Assembly (NCBI GenBank): GCA_910585965.1
Contig: CAJUHH010000001.1
Span: 186,001 to 250,000, forward strand
From: an uncultured Lachnospiraceae bacterium
GTDB lineage: Bacteria; Bacillota; Clostridia; Lachnospirales; Lachnospiraceae
Length of the DNA: 64,000 nucleotides
Direction: 5' to 3'
A program made the position numbers and the translations under genes. Below are positions 1 to 8,432 of this stretch, in pieces; the stretch's first letter is position 1; each line of letters starts with the position of its first letter. The notes beneath the pieces were generated by a model, which worked only from the letters and a program-made list of their open reading frames with translations, was not told the DNA's origin and ran no database searches.

Positions 1-423
1 CCCTTCCATATAAGCAGCCCTTCCTTCCGAATAGCCCTCTGCCAACTGTCTGCAGATTCCTCCGCACAAAGAATCTGCATTCTGGAATACCCTGAAATGG
101 GGCATTCGATCCATTTTTATACTTCCACTCGTTACTTCTAGCCTTAGAAGCGTTTCATAACCATCCAGACAAAAAGAAAAATCCGTTACAAGGCCACAGA
201 ATATTACCGCATATAAATCGTTATAACCATCCTCGTCCTCTCCCTTTCCTATAATTCTCACCCACGTTTCTTCCAACAGGGTATTCATATACGTATTTTT
301 CCACTCATCTTTTATACGCATGGCAATCCATGCTTTTCCATGTTTATTTATTTCCTGTTCGATCCGCAGTTCCTGCAATGCAATAAATGGGAAGGGATCT
401 ATTTTTATTTGATATTCCCTCAT
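1..423 (-). CDS. VgrG/gpD-like spike protein, partial (3' end outside window)
   Basis: The reading frame starts at the ATG at 421-423 and stays open to the window edge, giving about 141 residues. The start overlaps the stop of the upstream gene by 4 nt (ATGA). The N-terminus has the layout of the first barrel of VgrG / phage late-control D proteins: a segment ELRIEQEINKHG, a GLVTDFSF strand and a strand ending TSGSIKMD followed by FRVFQN, comparable to the SRSFQ strand of VgrG. It would be a second spike or hub protein of the contractile apparatus, alongside the gene at 1798-3378. The family call rests on pattern resemblance only, and the missing C-terminus prevents a firmer assignment. Confidence 0.5.
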   Translation of the reverse strand, partial: MREYQIKIDPFPFIALQELRIEQEINKHGKAWIAMRIKDEWKNTYMNTLLEETWVRIIGKGEDEDGYNDLYAVIFCGLVTDFSFCLDGYETLLRLEVTSGSIKMDRMPHFRVFQNADSLCGGICRQLAEGYSEGRAAYMEG

Positions 424-1031
424 GGCTTTCTCCTCGTTTCCGCATCTGTTTCTATTGTTGTTAATAACTTCAATATTACCGGTTTCCACATATCATACTT
501 AGGAAAGCTGCAATGGAAATTCCCAAGCACGGTCAATTCCCCTGCTTCAAATAAAAAAAGCAGACAATAAAGGCTTCCATCCAGGCAAAATGTCCGAAAA
601 TCCATCCATGCCACCTGCAATTCCCCCGCCAGCACCTTTCCTGTGTCATAAAATACATTTTGTTTCCAAATACGCCGCATTTTCCCCCTGATTTCTTCCA
701 GCTCTTTCCCTATATCCATTCTGCCTTTTTCTTCTTTTGGGAGCATATGGAAGATTATTGTCGCATCACCCATCTCATCCGTCTTAATCAGCAACGGCTT
801 GTTACGGTTCCTATATTTTACCATTCGCTCCATTTCTCCCATATCTGTCATGCTTTCGGGCAGCAGGATAGAACATTTCCCCTCCAGCAGCGACACCCGG
901 CGGACAGTTGCAATATCTTCCCCAGCACCTCTTTCCTGCTCTATTGCCCTATGCTTATCCCGCTCCTCTTCATATTTCTGCCTAAGCGCCAATATAATAC
1001 TGTCCTTATATTCTCCTTGTTCCATCATCAT
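420..1031 (-). CDS. Unrecognised apparatus-associated protein, possible Mog1/PsbP-like chaperone (A)
   Basis: About 203 residues, acidic and soluble, without signal peptide or membrane segment. The first 60 residues are charged and helical. The rest alternates short strands, including LLEGKCSILLPESM near residue 48-61 and a C-terminal strand pair ending in a helix (WKPVILKLLTTIE). The order of a 'G.c.i.lP' strand, a middle region and a final helix parallels the next upstream gene, so the two look like paralogues. The Mog1/PsbP/DUF1795 fold contains EagR chaperones that load type VI effectors, and that is my tentative analogy. It overlaps both neighbours, so it is translationally coupled. Several ATGs (1031, 1028, 1025) are possible starts. 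Confidence 0.4.
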   Translation of the reverse strand: MMMEQGEYKDSIILALRQKYEEERDKHRAIEQERGAGEDIATVRRVSLLEGKCSILLPESMTDMGEMERMVKYRNRNKPLLIKTDEMGDATIIFHMLPKEEKGRMDIGKELEEIRGKMRRIWKQNVFYDTGKVLAGELQVAWMDFRTFCLDGSLYCLLFLFEAGELTVLGNFHCSFPKYDMWKPVILKLLTTIETDAETRRKP

Positions 1032-1557
1032 CTCTTTTCTCTGTCTGCAAACTCTTTATTATTTTTTTGAAAATACGTTTATCTTCTCCTAAATCTTCCT
1101 CTGCCGGAAAATGATAGCTCCCTAATGCCATGTTGCCTTGCACGGATACAACAAACATACAATGCCCATTATCCTTCTTTAATCCCCCCGTAATAAAAGA
1201 AAACCAGCCCGCCATTCCTGTCGCCGTCTTTGTTTTCCTTGCCTGGTCTTCTATGCTTTCCGGATAAAGGCGGTTGACCAATATCTGCATCTGCCGGATC
1301 GCCGGATAAACCTGTGCCTCCTTCAACTGTTTTCCCAAAAAGTTCACGGTCAGCATCCTTTCCTCGCTTATTTCACCCAATATTTCCTGCGGCTTTCTTT
1401 GGTACGGGAATTTTCTCTCTATCCACTCATTGGATGTCGCTATCTTCTCCCATCCCCTGGGGATTCTCAGGATCAATTTCCCATCCAGGCATACCATCTC
1501 CTTCCATTCCCCCTCTTCCACGCTCTTTCCATCCTGATCTCTTTTATAACTCTCCAT
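1006..1557 (-). CDS. Unrecognised apparatus-associated protein, possible Mog1/PsbP-like chaperone (B)
   Basis: About 183 residues, soluble. A strand reading LDGKLILRIPRGWEKI (about residues 24-39) is followed by a body that ends in a 'F..ii.sLq' helix, and the middle carries GMAGWFSF and a hydrophobic strand near MFVVSVQGN. This order resembles the DUF1795/Mog1/PsbP fold (strand with 'P.gW', mid-domain strands, final helix), a fold used by EagR effector chaperones in type VI systems. It overlaps the preceding small gene by 14 nt and the following gene by 26 nt, so its expression is coupled to the spike operon. The functional assignment is inference; what is visible is a small cytosolic protein encoded just after a VgrG. 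Confidence 0.4.
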   Translation of the reverse strand: MESYKRDQDGKSVEEGEWKEMVCLDGKLILRIPRGWEKIATSNEWIERKFPYQRKPQEILGEISEERMLTVNFLGKQLKEAQVYPAIRQMQILVNRLYPESIEDQARKTKTATGMAGWFSFITGGLKKDNGHCMFVVSVQGNMALGSYHFPAEEDLGEDKRIFKKIIKSLQTEKRDDDGTRRI

Positions 1558-1765
1558 CCGTTTTCCCTTTCCAATCCGCCTGGCTGAAATCCAGCGGCAG
1601 CTTTGCGGTAAATATGCTGTTTTCTTCTCCCGGACTATTTTTTACGAGGAGAAGTTCTTCCATTTTTTTCGCTGCATAGTTTTTTACATCCATAACATTT
1701 AAACTATTTATTTTATCAATCGCCGGATTTTTACCAATTCCTCCGATTTTTACTTTTTCGCTCAT
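1544..1765 (-). CDS. Small hypothetical protein of the injection operon
   Basis: The start is taken at ATG 1763-1765, giving 73 residues beginning MSEKVKIGG. A longer frame to 1840 would run into the end of the VgrG gene and lacks a better ribosome site. It is soluble, with no signal peptide, transmembrane segment or cysteine motif. It lies 32 nt after the VgrG stop and overlaps the next gene by 14 nt. I do not recognise a family. The position directly behind a spike gene is where spike-associated adaptors or chaperones often lie, but nothing in the sequence confirms that. Confidence 0.5.
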   Translation of the reverse strand: MSEKVKIGGIGKNPAIDKINSLNVMDVKNYAAKKMEELLLVKNSPGEENSIFTAKLPLDFSQADWKGKTDGEL

Positions 1766-1797
1766 TTTTAACCGACATCCTTTCCCTTTCCTTTTAG

Positions 1798-3378
1798 TCA
1801 CCTTACTCCGCTGATGATCGGCATACTGCCTGATATACATTCCATAGCGGCATCTTCCCCTCCGTCCGATGGAATATTAGATAAAATATCGCCAAGAATA
1901 TCATCTAAAACATATTCCTCCGTTTTCTGCACGGGGACTTTCTTTTTCTTCTTTTCCTCAATCTGAGGCATCGGCGCAAAGTTTGCTTTTCTTCCGATAG
2001 CGTCAAAAGCATTGCACAAATTAATCACTGTGGGCGATAGCAAATCCTTTCTCACAACCGTTGCCTCCCTGGGAGTCATTAAAACCACCTTTTTCCCTTT
2101 CATCTGCACTTGTCCCTCTGCCTGAATCGATATTTTATTCTTTGTCTTCATATGTAAGCCGACACTATCCCTGATCGCTATCTCTGCATTAGCTTCTTCC
2201 ATATTCAGCAATCCCATTTCTTTCGGTTTTAAATACAATCGTTTTCCTTTATCCGTAGTAAAATAGCGATCTTCGACATTGGATAATTCTTTGTTTTGCC
2301 CGCCATTCTCTCTTATACTATAGATAACAGAGCCTGCCTTTTCTTCCGCTCCCCCAAAATATAACGCCGCCCTTGTTCCCTTCTCCGGCATGCAATACAC
2401 CATATTCCCCGTGATTGGTTTCCAAAGGAATTCATATGCCTTGGAAACCGGCTGATCCGCATCTATATCAAGATGCATTTTCATATATTCTCCCCGCGTT
2501 TCCAGCACTGTCCCATTCAATGTCGCTCCCCTTAATGTTTTTGCCGGTATCGCTTCCTTTTCAAAGCAATCCTTGGGAAACACGCTGCATTCATAAATCC
2601 AGGCTCCTTTTTCAAACACCTTTTTCCATTCCATGACATAAAATGTACAGCCTTGTATACGGATCTTTTCTCCTATCCTCATACTGTCCATATTCCTTAT
2701 GCAATAACCTATTTGCATTTTTCTCTGCCCAACATTCTCTATTTTTCCATGATACGGAAAAGTAGAATAAACATAATGCCTCAAATCGATTTCCCTGTAT
2801 CCTTCCTGCTCCTGCAGACCTACCGATATACATGGCCGCAATGCCGCGCCTTCCGCAATGATGCCGCTCTTTAAATGACTGGCTATTCGCTTTATAAACT
2901 GATAATCGGTTTCCTGATATTGAATAAATGGCCGTTCTATTTGTTTGTCAGGAATATTCCAGACAAGGTCCGCCCCATACTCTTCCGCTATCTTTTTCGC
3001 TATTCCACGATATGTCCATGTAATATCCTGAAAAGACCTTGACTTTTTTTCTATATCCATTTTCCATGTATTGGAAACTGCGGATAATGACAGGGAAGCA
3101 TATCTCCCCTCCAAGGTGATTTCCACCTTGGAAATCATTCCCTTAAAAATCATCCGTTCTTCTGCAAAATCATTTGCAAGACGATGGCTGTCGTATATTT
3201 TGATACCTTCTTCCCATATTTTTGCAAAAGATTCTTTTACCTCTTCCGCCTCTGCCACAGCTATGATCTCCGCCTTTACGTGTTCCCCATACGCCGCATC
3301 AATGCCACATTTTATGATTGCCAGAATCGGCAGTCCGCTTTTTACCTTTATTTGTTCCGCTGCAAGCCCTTCCATCAT
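1798..3378 (-). CDS. VgrG / gpD-family spike (tail-tip hub) protein
   Basis: 526 residues from the ATG at 3376-3378, which has a GGGGAGG ribosome site 7 nt upstream; the frame extends further but without one. It matches the VgrG/Pvc8/late-control-D family: an 'SRSFQD' strand, a TY helix, then the hallmark 'PFIQYQETDYQFIKRIASH' segment at roughly residues 145-165. After the hub comes a Gly/Lys-rich beta region (about 360-440) that could form the needle, then a charged linker with a run of five lysines and an acidic tail. In such machines the VgrG trimer caps the tube and carries PAAR proteins and effectors. It is encoded 54 nt after the phosphatase-TPR gene on the same strand. Confidence 0.8.
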   Translation of the reverse strand: MMEGLAAEQIKVKSGLPILAIIKCGIDAAYGEHVKAEIIAVAEAEEVKESFAKIWEEGIKIYDSHRLANDFAEERMIFKGMISKVEITLEGRYASLSLSAVSNTWKMDIEKKSRSFQDITWTYRGIAKKIAEEYGADLVWNIPDKQIERPFIQYQETDYQFIKRIASHLKSGIIAEGAALRPCISVGLQEQEGYREIDLRHYVYSTFPYHGKIENVGQRKMQIGYCIRNMDSMRIGEKIRIQGCTFYVMEWKKVFEKGAWIYECSVFPKDCFEKEAIPAKTLRGATLNGTVLETRGEYMKMHLDIDADQPVSKAYEFLWKPITGNMVYCMPEKGTRAALYFGGAEEKAGSVIYSIRENGGQNKELSNVEDRYFTTDKGKRLYLKPKEMGLLNMEEANAEIAIRDSVGLHMKTKNKISIQAEGQVQMKGKKVVLMTPREATVVRKDLLSPTVINLCNAFDAIGRKANFAPMPQIEEKKKKKVPVQKTEEYVLDDILGDILSNIPSDGGEDAAMECISGSMPIISGVR

Positions 3379-3432
3379 CCTATTTCCTCCCCTTTCTGCC
3401 GGCCGAAACCTTGTCCATCCATATGCCATACC

Positions 3433-5262
3433 CTATTCATTGCCGCTCACCGTCTCTCCACCGCCCGAATCTCCATTCTGTCCCGCTGCATTCTGCCCGG
3501 CCTGTTCTTTCTCATCCTTTGCTATTTTGGTATCTACAATATCAATCGTTCCCTGCATCTCATTCGCTTTGTTTTCCTTGCCCAGCTCCGTATATACCGC
3601 CTTAGCATACTGGTATTGGAGCTTTGCCTGCTCATAATCCTTTTCCTCTTCAAATATGCGCGCTTGTTCTTCCAACGTCTTTGCTTCCTCCATCCGCGCT
3701 TCCATCTCCTCCTGTTTCTCATTCAACGCAATGATTTTTTTATTCAGGAACGCGATCTGCGAAGTGTTTTCCAGCTTTGTATATTTTTCCAGCGCGATCA
3801 GATAATAAACCATTGCACCGTCGTAATCATTCTGTGCATAAGTTTCATCCCCTTGTTTTACAAGCTCTGCCGCCGCCACTTCATCCGCCGCCTGTTTGGC
3901 ATCTTTCTCTTCCTGCTCCTCCTTTGCCGCGCTCCACTCGCCGTACAGCTTGTCCAGCGCATCCAAAGCCTGTTGCTTTCCTTCATCAAAATAAATAGAA
4001 GCCGCCTTGCTTTTCGCTTCCAGGTACTTTTTCTCTGCCAGCTCATAGTTGTCGCAGTCCAGCAGACGGTCCCCCATTTCAATGCTGTCAAAAACCTGTT
4101 CATAATTCCCGATCTGCAAAAGCCGCTTTTCTATATAATCCATCCCTTGATTATCCGCATACCGAATCCGTACTTTTGCCTTCAAATACGCATCCTTTGC
4201 CTCTCCATATTTTCCCTCCCCATAACAGTCGTCTGCCCCGATAATAGCCTCCAAACCTATCAAGTAGGCATTATATTTATCTTCCGCTTCCCGGTCATGC
4301 AGTTTTTCTGCCAATTCCAGCGCTTTCCCGCATTCCTCCTTGGCACGGATAAAGTTATCGTCTTCCATATACATCCCTGCATTAGAAAAGCTTTTCTCCA
4401 TGCTTTCCCGTTTCTGCGCTCTGTCCCTGCGCCAGAGAAAAATGACAATGCCTATTATTATTGCTGCCGCCAGCAAAACCACAGCAATCACAATTATCTT
4501 CTTTCTTCTCTTTTTCCGTTCAGGATCTGTAAAAATCTTATTCACATATACTGCTGCAAACGTGTAATTATTTAAATCCTCCGGCTGCCTGGAAAGCAGC
4601 AAGTCTTCGACCTTGTCGCATTCCTCCATCGGATCATCGCCCGCTTCCGCAAATACATCCTCCAGCTCGCCCTCATCTATGTTTTCCCAAATCCCCCTTG
4701 TATATAAAGTGATAATATCCCCGTCCCGCAGCCTGATTTTCTTCGATATCGAAGGCCGGAACTTATTTTTGCCCAAATAGGAAAACAAGTTATTCCGCTC
4801 TTCATGCTGGGAAAGTTTATCCTCTTTCAGCTCATGGTCTTTTACCATATCCCGGCTCAAAGACATATCCTTTGTCACAAGAAACGGCTTTCCGTCGCGG
4901 TACATGCCAAGGCGGGTATTCCCGGCATAGCCGTACCGAATTTTTTCATAATCCGTCACCAACACTGTAATTGATGCCTTCAGCTTTTCATAGCTTTTTC
5001 CCTCCAATAATTCCTTATTGGCCGCGCGCAAATAATTTTTTATCCTTCTTTTGCGGATGCCCGGCGCATTCTGGAAGGCATGAATCACCGCTTCAATAGC
5101 CTTTACCGCGCTTTCCGAGTCTCTCATTTCGGTAATTCCATCCGCAATCACATAGCAGGCGTACTTGTCCAGCTCCACAAAACCAAAATAATCATTATTT
5201 TTCAGCTTATTTCCTGCTTCAGAAATAAAAGCGGTTTTAAAACTGCTGTTGTATTTTCTCAT
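3433..5262 (-). CDS. Membrane PP2C-like phosphatase with extracytoplasmic helical-repeat domain
   Basis: 609 residues from ATG 5260-5262, which follows a GGAGG site. Residues about 1-235 form a PP2C-like domain (VIADGITEMRDSE, then YGYAGNTRLGMYRDG and LRDGDIITLYTRGIW), with several acidic metal ligands less canonical than in the neighbouring phosphatase. One transmembrane helix follows a KKRRKK stretch at about 252-276. The remaining part is alpha-helical with repeated A/Y/L spacing typical of TPR or coiled-coil segments, and the C-terminus is Gly/Ser-rich. PP2C phosphatases oppose Ser/Thr kinases, and PppA plays that role in type VI posttranslational control. Here the membrane anchor and repeats suggest it senses or docks something outside the membrane. 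Whether it is catalytically active is uncertain. Confidence 0.65.
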   Translation of the reverse strand: MRKYNSSFKTAFISEAGNKLKNNDYFGFVELDKYACYVIADGITEMRDSESAVKAIEAVIHAFQNAPGIRKRRIKNYLRAANKELLEGKSYEKLKASITVLVTDYEKIRYGYAGNTRLGMYRDGKPFLVTKDMSLSRDMVKDHELKEDKLSQHEERNNLFSYLGKNKFRPSISKKIRLRDGDIITLYTRGIWENIDEGELEDVFAEAGDDPMEECDKVEDLLLSRQPEDLNNYTFAAVYVNKIFTDPERKKRRKKIIVIAVVLLAAAIIIGIVIFLWRRDRAQKRESMEKSFSNAGMYMEDDNFIRAKEECGKALELAEKLHDREAEDKYNAYLIGLEAIIGADDCYGEGKYGEAKDAYLKAKVRIRYADNQGMDYIEKRLLQIGNYEQVFDSIEMGDRLLDCDNYELAEKKYLEAKSKAASIYFDEGKQQALDALDKLYGEWSAAKEEQEEKDAKQAADEVAAAELVKQGDETYAQNDYDGAMVYYLIALEKYTKLENTSQIAFLNKKIIALNEKQEEMEARMEEAKTLEEQARIFEEEKDYEQAKLQYQYAKAVYTELGKENKANEMQGTIDIVDTKIAKDEKEQAGQNAAGQNGDSGGGETVSGNE

Positions 5263-5302
5263 GAATATCCTCCATGCCATTCATCATACGTACACGAACT
5301 GG

Positions 5303-6136
5303 TCAGCCAATAGATACTTCCACCAACGCGATGCTGGCATTGTCCTTTTCCTTCTGTTTCCCAGCATTGACCGCTTCAATAATCTCATATGCCTTTTGCT
5401 GGCATTTTTTCTTCTCCGTCAAAATTTCTTCTATTATTTTCCACTCCACGCCATTATAAAGCCCGTCGCTCATCAGCACGACAATATCTTTTTCTTTTAA
5501 AAAAATAGGCGCATCAAACAGTTCCACTTCTTCAAACCGATCCTGCCCAAGGTAATTGTAAACCCTTTTATCCTCCAGCCGTTTCAGGGCTTCCTCCTTG
5601 GTTATGGTTCCCTCCACGAATTTATTCTCCACCAGCATATCAATGGTATGCCCGGCAGATACGGGAACCAAATCCCCCTTGCGGAAAACTGCAATCTTTA
5701 TATTTCCCACCACCGCATAATGCAAGTAATTATCCTTTATAACCACCACGCCCGCACTTGCGCCGCCCCTGCCGTCATCCAGTTTTTCCAGGATTTCCGC
5801 GTTTGCCTTATGAAAAGCATTCCGAAAAAAATAAGCCGGATTTTCCACCGATCGGTAATTAATGAACATTTCTTTCATCGTATCCACTACCTGCTGGGAG
5901 GATATCTTTCCGCCATAATTTTTCCCCATTCCATCTGCCAGTACGGCCATAAAACCATCCTGTGTCTGGCACATTCCATAATTATCTTCCTGCACTTGGC
6001 GGGTTCCTATTGTCATAGCTTTTCCCGTTCGAAATCTCCGTATCACTTTTCCCCTGTCTGCCGGGAAAAAACGCACTACCGCCAGCAGTAATATTAAAAG
6101 ATAGATTGCCAGAATCATTCCTTCTTCCAATCCCAT
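5303..6136 (-). CDS. PP2C-type Ser/Thr protein phosphatase with N-terminal membrane anchor
   Basis: 277 residues from ATG 6134-6136, chosen because GGAGG lies 5 nt upstream; an ATG at 6148 lacks that site. A single hydrophobic helix (about residues 6-22) is followed by a standard PP2C catalytic domain: RQVQEDNYG, VLADGMGKNYGG, GGASAGVVVI, LMSDGLYNG and a final KDNASIALV strand, which together supply the metal-binding aspartates. It would remove phosphate from Ser/Thr of partner proteins. The two FHA proteins encoded just before it bind phosphothreonine, so the four genes look like a phosphorylation switch for the injection apparatus, comparable to the PpkA-PppA-Fha pathway. No kinase is seen within the window. 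Confidence 0.85.
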   Translation of the reverse strand: MGLEEGMILAIYLLILLLAVVRFFPADRGKVIRRFRTGKAMTIGTRQVQEDNYGMCQTQDGFMAVLADGMGKNYGGKISSQQVVDTMKEMFINYRSVENPAYFFRNAFHKANAEILEKLDDGRGGASAGVVVIKDNYLHYAVVGNIKIAVFRKGDLVPVSAGHTIDMLVENKFVEGTITKEEALKRLEDKRVYNYLGQDRFEEVELFDAPIFLKEKDIVVLMSDGLYNGVEWKIIEEILTEKKKCQQKAYEIIEAVNAGKQKEKDNASIALVEVSIG

Positions 6137-6148
6137 GCCGCCCTCCAT

Positions 6149-6643
6149 TTATGTCCACTTGAAATGGTCGCCGCAAAACGGGATAAACAAAAACTTGCTG
6201 CCCCCTAATTCAATTACATCATATTGCTTCAGTGTCGTTGGCACATATACCGCCTCTTCATTCAGATAGGCAATTCCATTGCTATCCCCTGGAAGCATAA
6301 CTGTTTTTCCCTGCTTTTCGTCATAAACAATCACACAATGGTTTCTTCTGGAAATTTTATTATCACCCAGGATTTGGATATCCATGTCGTCCGCCCTGCC
6401 AACAAAATTCTTTCCCTCCATTACTTTATAATCTTTTCCTCTCCTTGGCCCTTCCACACAGACCAGCCAACCGCATACTGGTTTTTCCTCCTGCAGGAAA
6501 AGCGCCTCCTCCACCGAAATCTCCGTCTGCCCCGTTTCTTTTTTTTCTCTGGTTGCAGTCTCGATATTGCAGTAGGGGCATATTGTCCCATATCTCCTCG
6601 CTGAAAACATATGCCCGTTCTGGCATCTGATTAAATTACCCAT
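6149..6643 (-). CDS. FHA-domain protein with N-terminal zinc ribbon
   Basis: 164 residues from ATG 6641-6643 (AGGAG 8 nt upstream; the site overlaps the preceding gene's stop). The N-terminus has CxxxH followed by CPYC (Cys7, His11, Cys22, Cys25 in this numbering), a small zinc-ribbon. Residues about 58-155 form a forkhead-associated domain: GRADD, then the phosphopeptide-binding SRRNH motif, and a 'YDVIELG' strand. FHA domains bind phosphothreonine peptides. In type VI systems the Fha protein is a posttranslational activator. It is encoded next to the membrane FHA protein and the PP2C phosphatase and is likely part of the same regulatory unit. The zinc-ribbon function is not known. Confidence 0.85.
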   Translation of the reverse strand: MGNLIRCQNGHMFSARRYGTICPYCNIETATREKKETGQTEISVEEALFLQEEKPVCGWLVCVEGPRRGKDYKVMEGKNFVGRADDMDIQILGDNKISRRNHCVIVYDEKQGKTVMLPGDSNGIAYLNEEAVYVPTTLKQYDVIELGGSKFLFIPFCGDHFKWT

Positions 6644-6654
6644 ACTCATTTCTC

Positions 6655-7200
6655 CTATCGTATTTTAATCGGCGCTAGCCCCAAGTAAATCACATCATTT
6701 TTTTCTACTCGACAAGGTTCCCTGGAGGATACCTTGTACTGTTTACCCTCCCCGCCCCGCTGTATCCGGGTGCCGTTTTCGCTGTCCAAGTCCTCTATGT
6801 ACCAATTCCCGCCACTATAATTCATGACGGCATGTTCTCCATCAACGGTTCCTGCATAGTCCGTATGCTTCAGGTTAATATCCGCTTGGAACTCTCCTTC
6901 CTCTTTGCCAAAGACAATCGATGTTTTTCCATAAATATCCCATACATCGGTAATGCCTCCGTCTTCTCCCAGCAGCAGGATTTCCGAGATTCCTTTCCTC
7001 TTTCCCCCCTCTCCATAAGACTGCCTTTCCATTTTTCCATCCCTAATGGCCAGAACCATGAAACAAACCCCGGTAATGGCAAGGATGAATAGGCTCCCTG
7101 CTTTTTCTGCCCTATTATCCAAATATAAATAAGATAGCAGCATCCCTGTGGCACAGGATACGATAATCGCTATATCTATTGTTTGTTTACGGTTCATCAT
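6655..7200 (-). CDS. Membrane-anchored FHA-domain protein
   Basis: 181 residues. Two hydrophobic helices (about residues 8-26 and 34-52) form a hairpin anchor. A cytosolic linker leads to an FHA domain at about 75-181, with the motif DGEHAVMN and the highly typical WYIEDLDSENGT (the NG[TS] turn of FHA domains). The first motif has GEH where S..H is usual, so phosphothreonine binding should be checked. It starts 47 nt after the candidate immunity gene and is followed 5 nt later by the zinc-ribbon FHA gene. It probably recruits a phosphorylated partner to the membrane near the injection machine. Confidence 0.8.
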   Translation of the reverse strand: MMNRKQTIDIAIIVSCATGMLLSYLYLDNRAEKAGSLFILAITGVCFMVLAIRDGKMERQSYGEGGKRKGISEILLLGEDGGITDVWDIYGKTSIVFGKEEGEFQADINLKHTDYAGTVDGEHAVMNYSGGNWYIEDLDSENGTRIQRGGEGKQYKVSSREPCRVEKNDVIYLGLAPIKIR

Positions 7201-7247
7201 GCATCTGTTCCTTTTCCTTTCTCTTGTTGTATCTTAATCCCGTTTTA

Positions 7248-8432
7248 CTATTCAAGCATCTCCAGAAGTCTTTCTTTCTCCAGCCATACACACCGCCCTC
7301 CATATAACGGTCTGTCGTCTTGTATCCAAGTTTCCACTGGAATATATGCCTTTTCTCCTGTTTCCAGCGCCTCTACATACCAGCCCGTCGGGATTTCATT
7401 CCATCTGCTACATAATCTGTCGTATTCATCATATTTCTCATCAGAAATTGTATAACATGACTCCAACAATTCAATATTTCCTGTACAATAGACACGGTAT
7501 TTTTCATCCGGCGAATAAACGGTTCCATACATATACTCCCCAATTTTTTCTACTTTCCCATTTGGATAAGCCATTCTGTAAGTCATATCCCCATTAGAAA
7601 AAACAATCCATCCCTCATCTTCTTCCCCTTCGATTTGTGAAATTTCCACAGGCCAGTCCTCATTCCATTTTTCTACTGTTATATAATGCAAAAGTGCATT
7701 ATCTTCCAATCGATAAATCCGTATTGCCCGGCTGTCTGCCTCTGCCGCTGCCAACAATTTCCCCTTTCCATCTATGCATGTTGTATTGTTTACAAAAGCA
7801 GGATAATTGTATCCTCCGAGCTTTTCAGCGATTTCTGCCCTCCTATCCTGAACATTGCTGTCTAGCAAAAAATAACCTCCATTCTCATCTTTTCCAAAAT
7901 AAAATGATATCTCCCTTGCAAGAGTCCCTTCCCCATTACTTTCTGCCATTAGCTTTCCATCCAACATTACTTTATCTTCATAGCAGGATAAAGAAAGCGC
8001 GCTCTCAGGATATTCCCTTGCCACCACCCAGTGCAGATCCGGCGACAGGTTTTGTATATGCGTTTTTCTGTTATCTACCCATTCCTCATGCTTCTCCATG
8101 GCAAGTTTTGTTCCCAATAGTTTTTTGCATAAACGGAAATATAGTTTTTCCCCTTCTGCTGCTGTATCTGTAAAATATCCATAAATCCCATATCGATAGT
8201 AATTCAACGTCACTCCATATCCCACATTTGTTTCCAAAAAAAGTGCATAATCCATATTTTTAAAGCTTTCCGGCCAATTATTTTTTTCTATATTTGCAAC
8301 ATTTTCCTCCTGATTGCTTTTCATTTCTCCTCCTCTTGCAACACAAAAATTTGTATTGTAAAAAAAAACTATTATATAAAGTATTAATATATATATAAAT
8401 ATTATTTTTTTGTTATTTCCCTTTTTCTTCAT
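7248..8432 (-). CDS. Membrane-anchored extracytoplasmic protein, candidate immunity protein
   Basis: 394 residues. The N-terminus MKKKGNNKK precedes one hydrophobic helix (about residues 10-32), so the remaining ~360 residues should face outside the membrane. The body is rich in Trp, Tyr and short strands, with segments such as LHWVVAREYPESALSLS and YSPDEKYRVYC that hint at a beta-propeller-like repeat. I do not recognise a family. The gene overlaps the upstream effector by 20 nt, and such coupling is usual for effector-immunity pairs. The cellular location also fits, because a cell-wall-attacking effector must be neutralised outside the membrane. The first ~90 nt are strikingly A/T-rich compared with the rest. 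The immunity role is inference. Confidence 0.45.
   Translation of the reverse strand: MKKKGNNKKIIFIYILILYIIVFFYNTNFCVARGGEMKSNQEENVANIEKNNWPESFKNMDYALFLETNVGYGVTLNYYRYGIYGYFTDTAAEGEKLYFRLCKKLLGTKLAMEKHEEWVDNRKTHIQNLSPDLHWVVAREYPESALSLSCYEDKVMLDGKLMAESNGEGTLAREISFYFGKDENGGYFLLDSNVQDRRAEIAEKLGGYNYPAFVNNTTCIDGKGKLLAAAEADSRAIRIYRLEDNALLHYITVEKWNEDWPVEISQIEGEEDEGWIVFSNGDMTYRMAYPNGKVEKIGEYMYGTVYSPDEKYRVYCTGNIELLESCYTISDEKYDEYDRLCSRWNEIPTGWYVEALETGEKAYIPVETWIQDDRPLYGGRCVWLEKERLLEMLE

Noticed and set aside
3184..4575. 463-codon plus-strand open frame, rich in Phe/Leu/Arg, opposite the membrane PP2C gene
   Set aside because: Its length comes from the codon bias of the real minus-strand gene. It has no domain, no ribosome site, and would overlap two well-supported genes.
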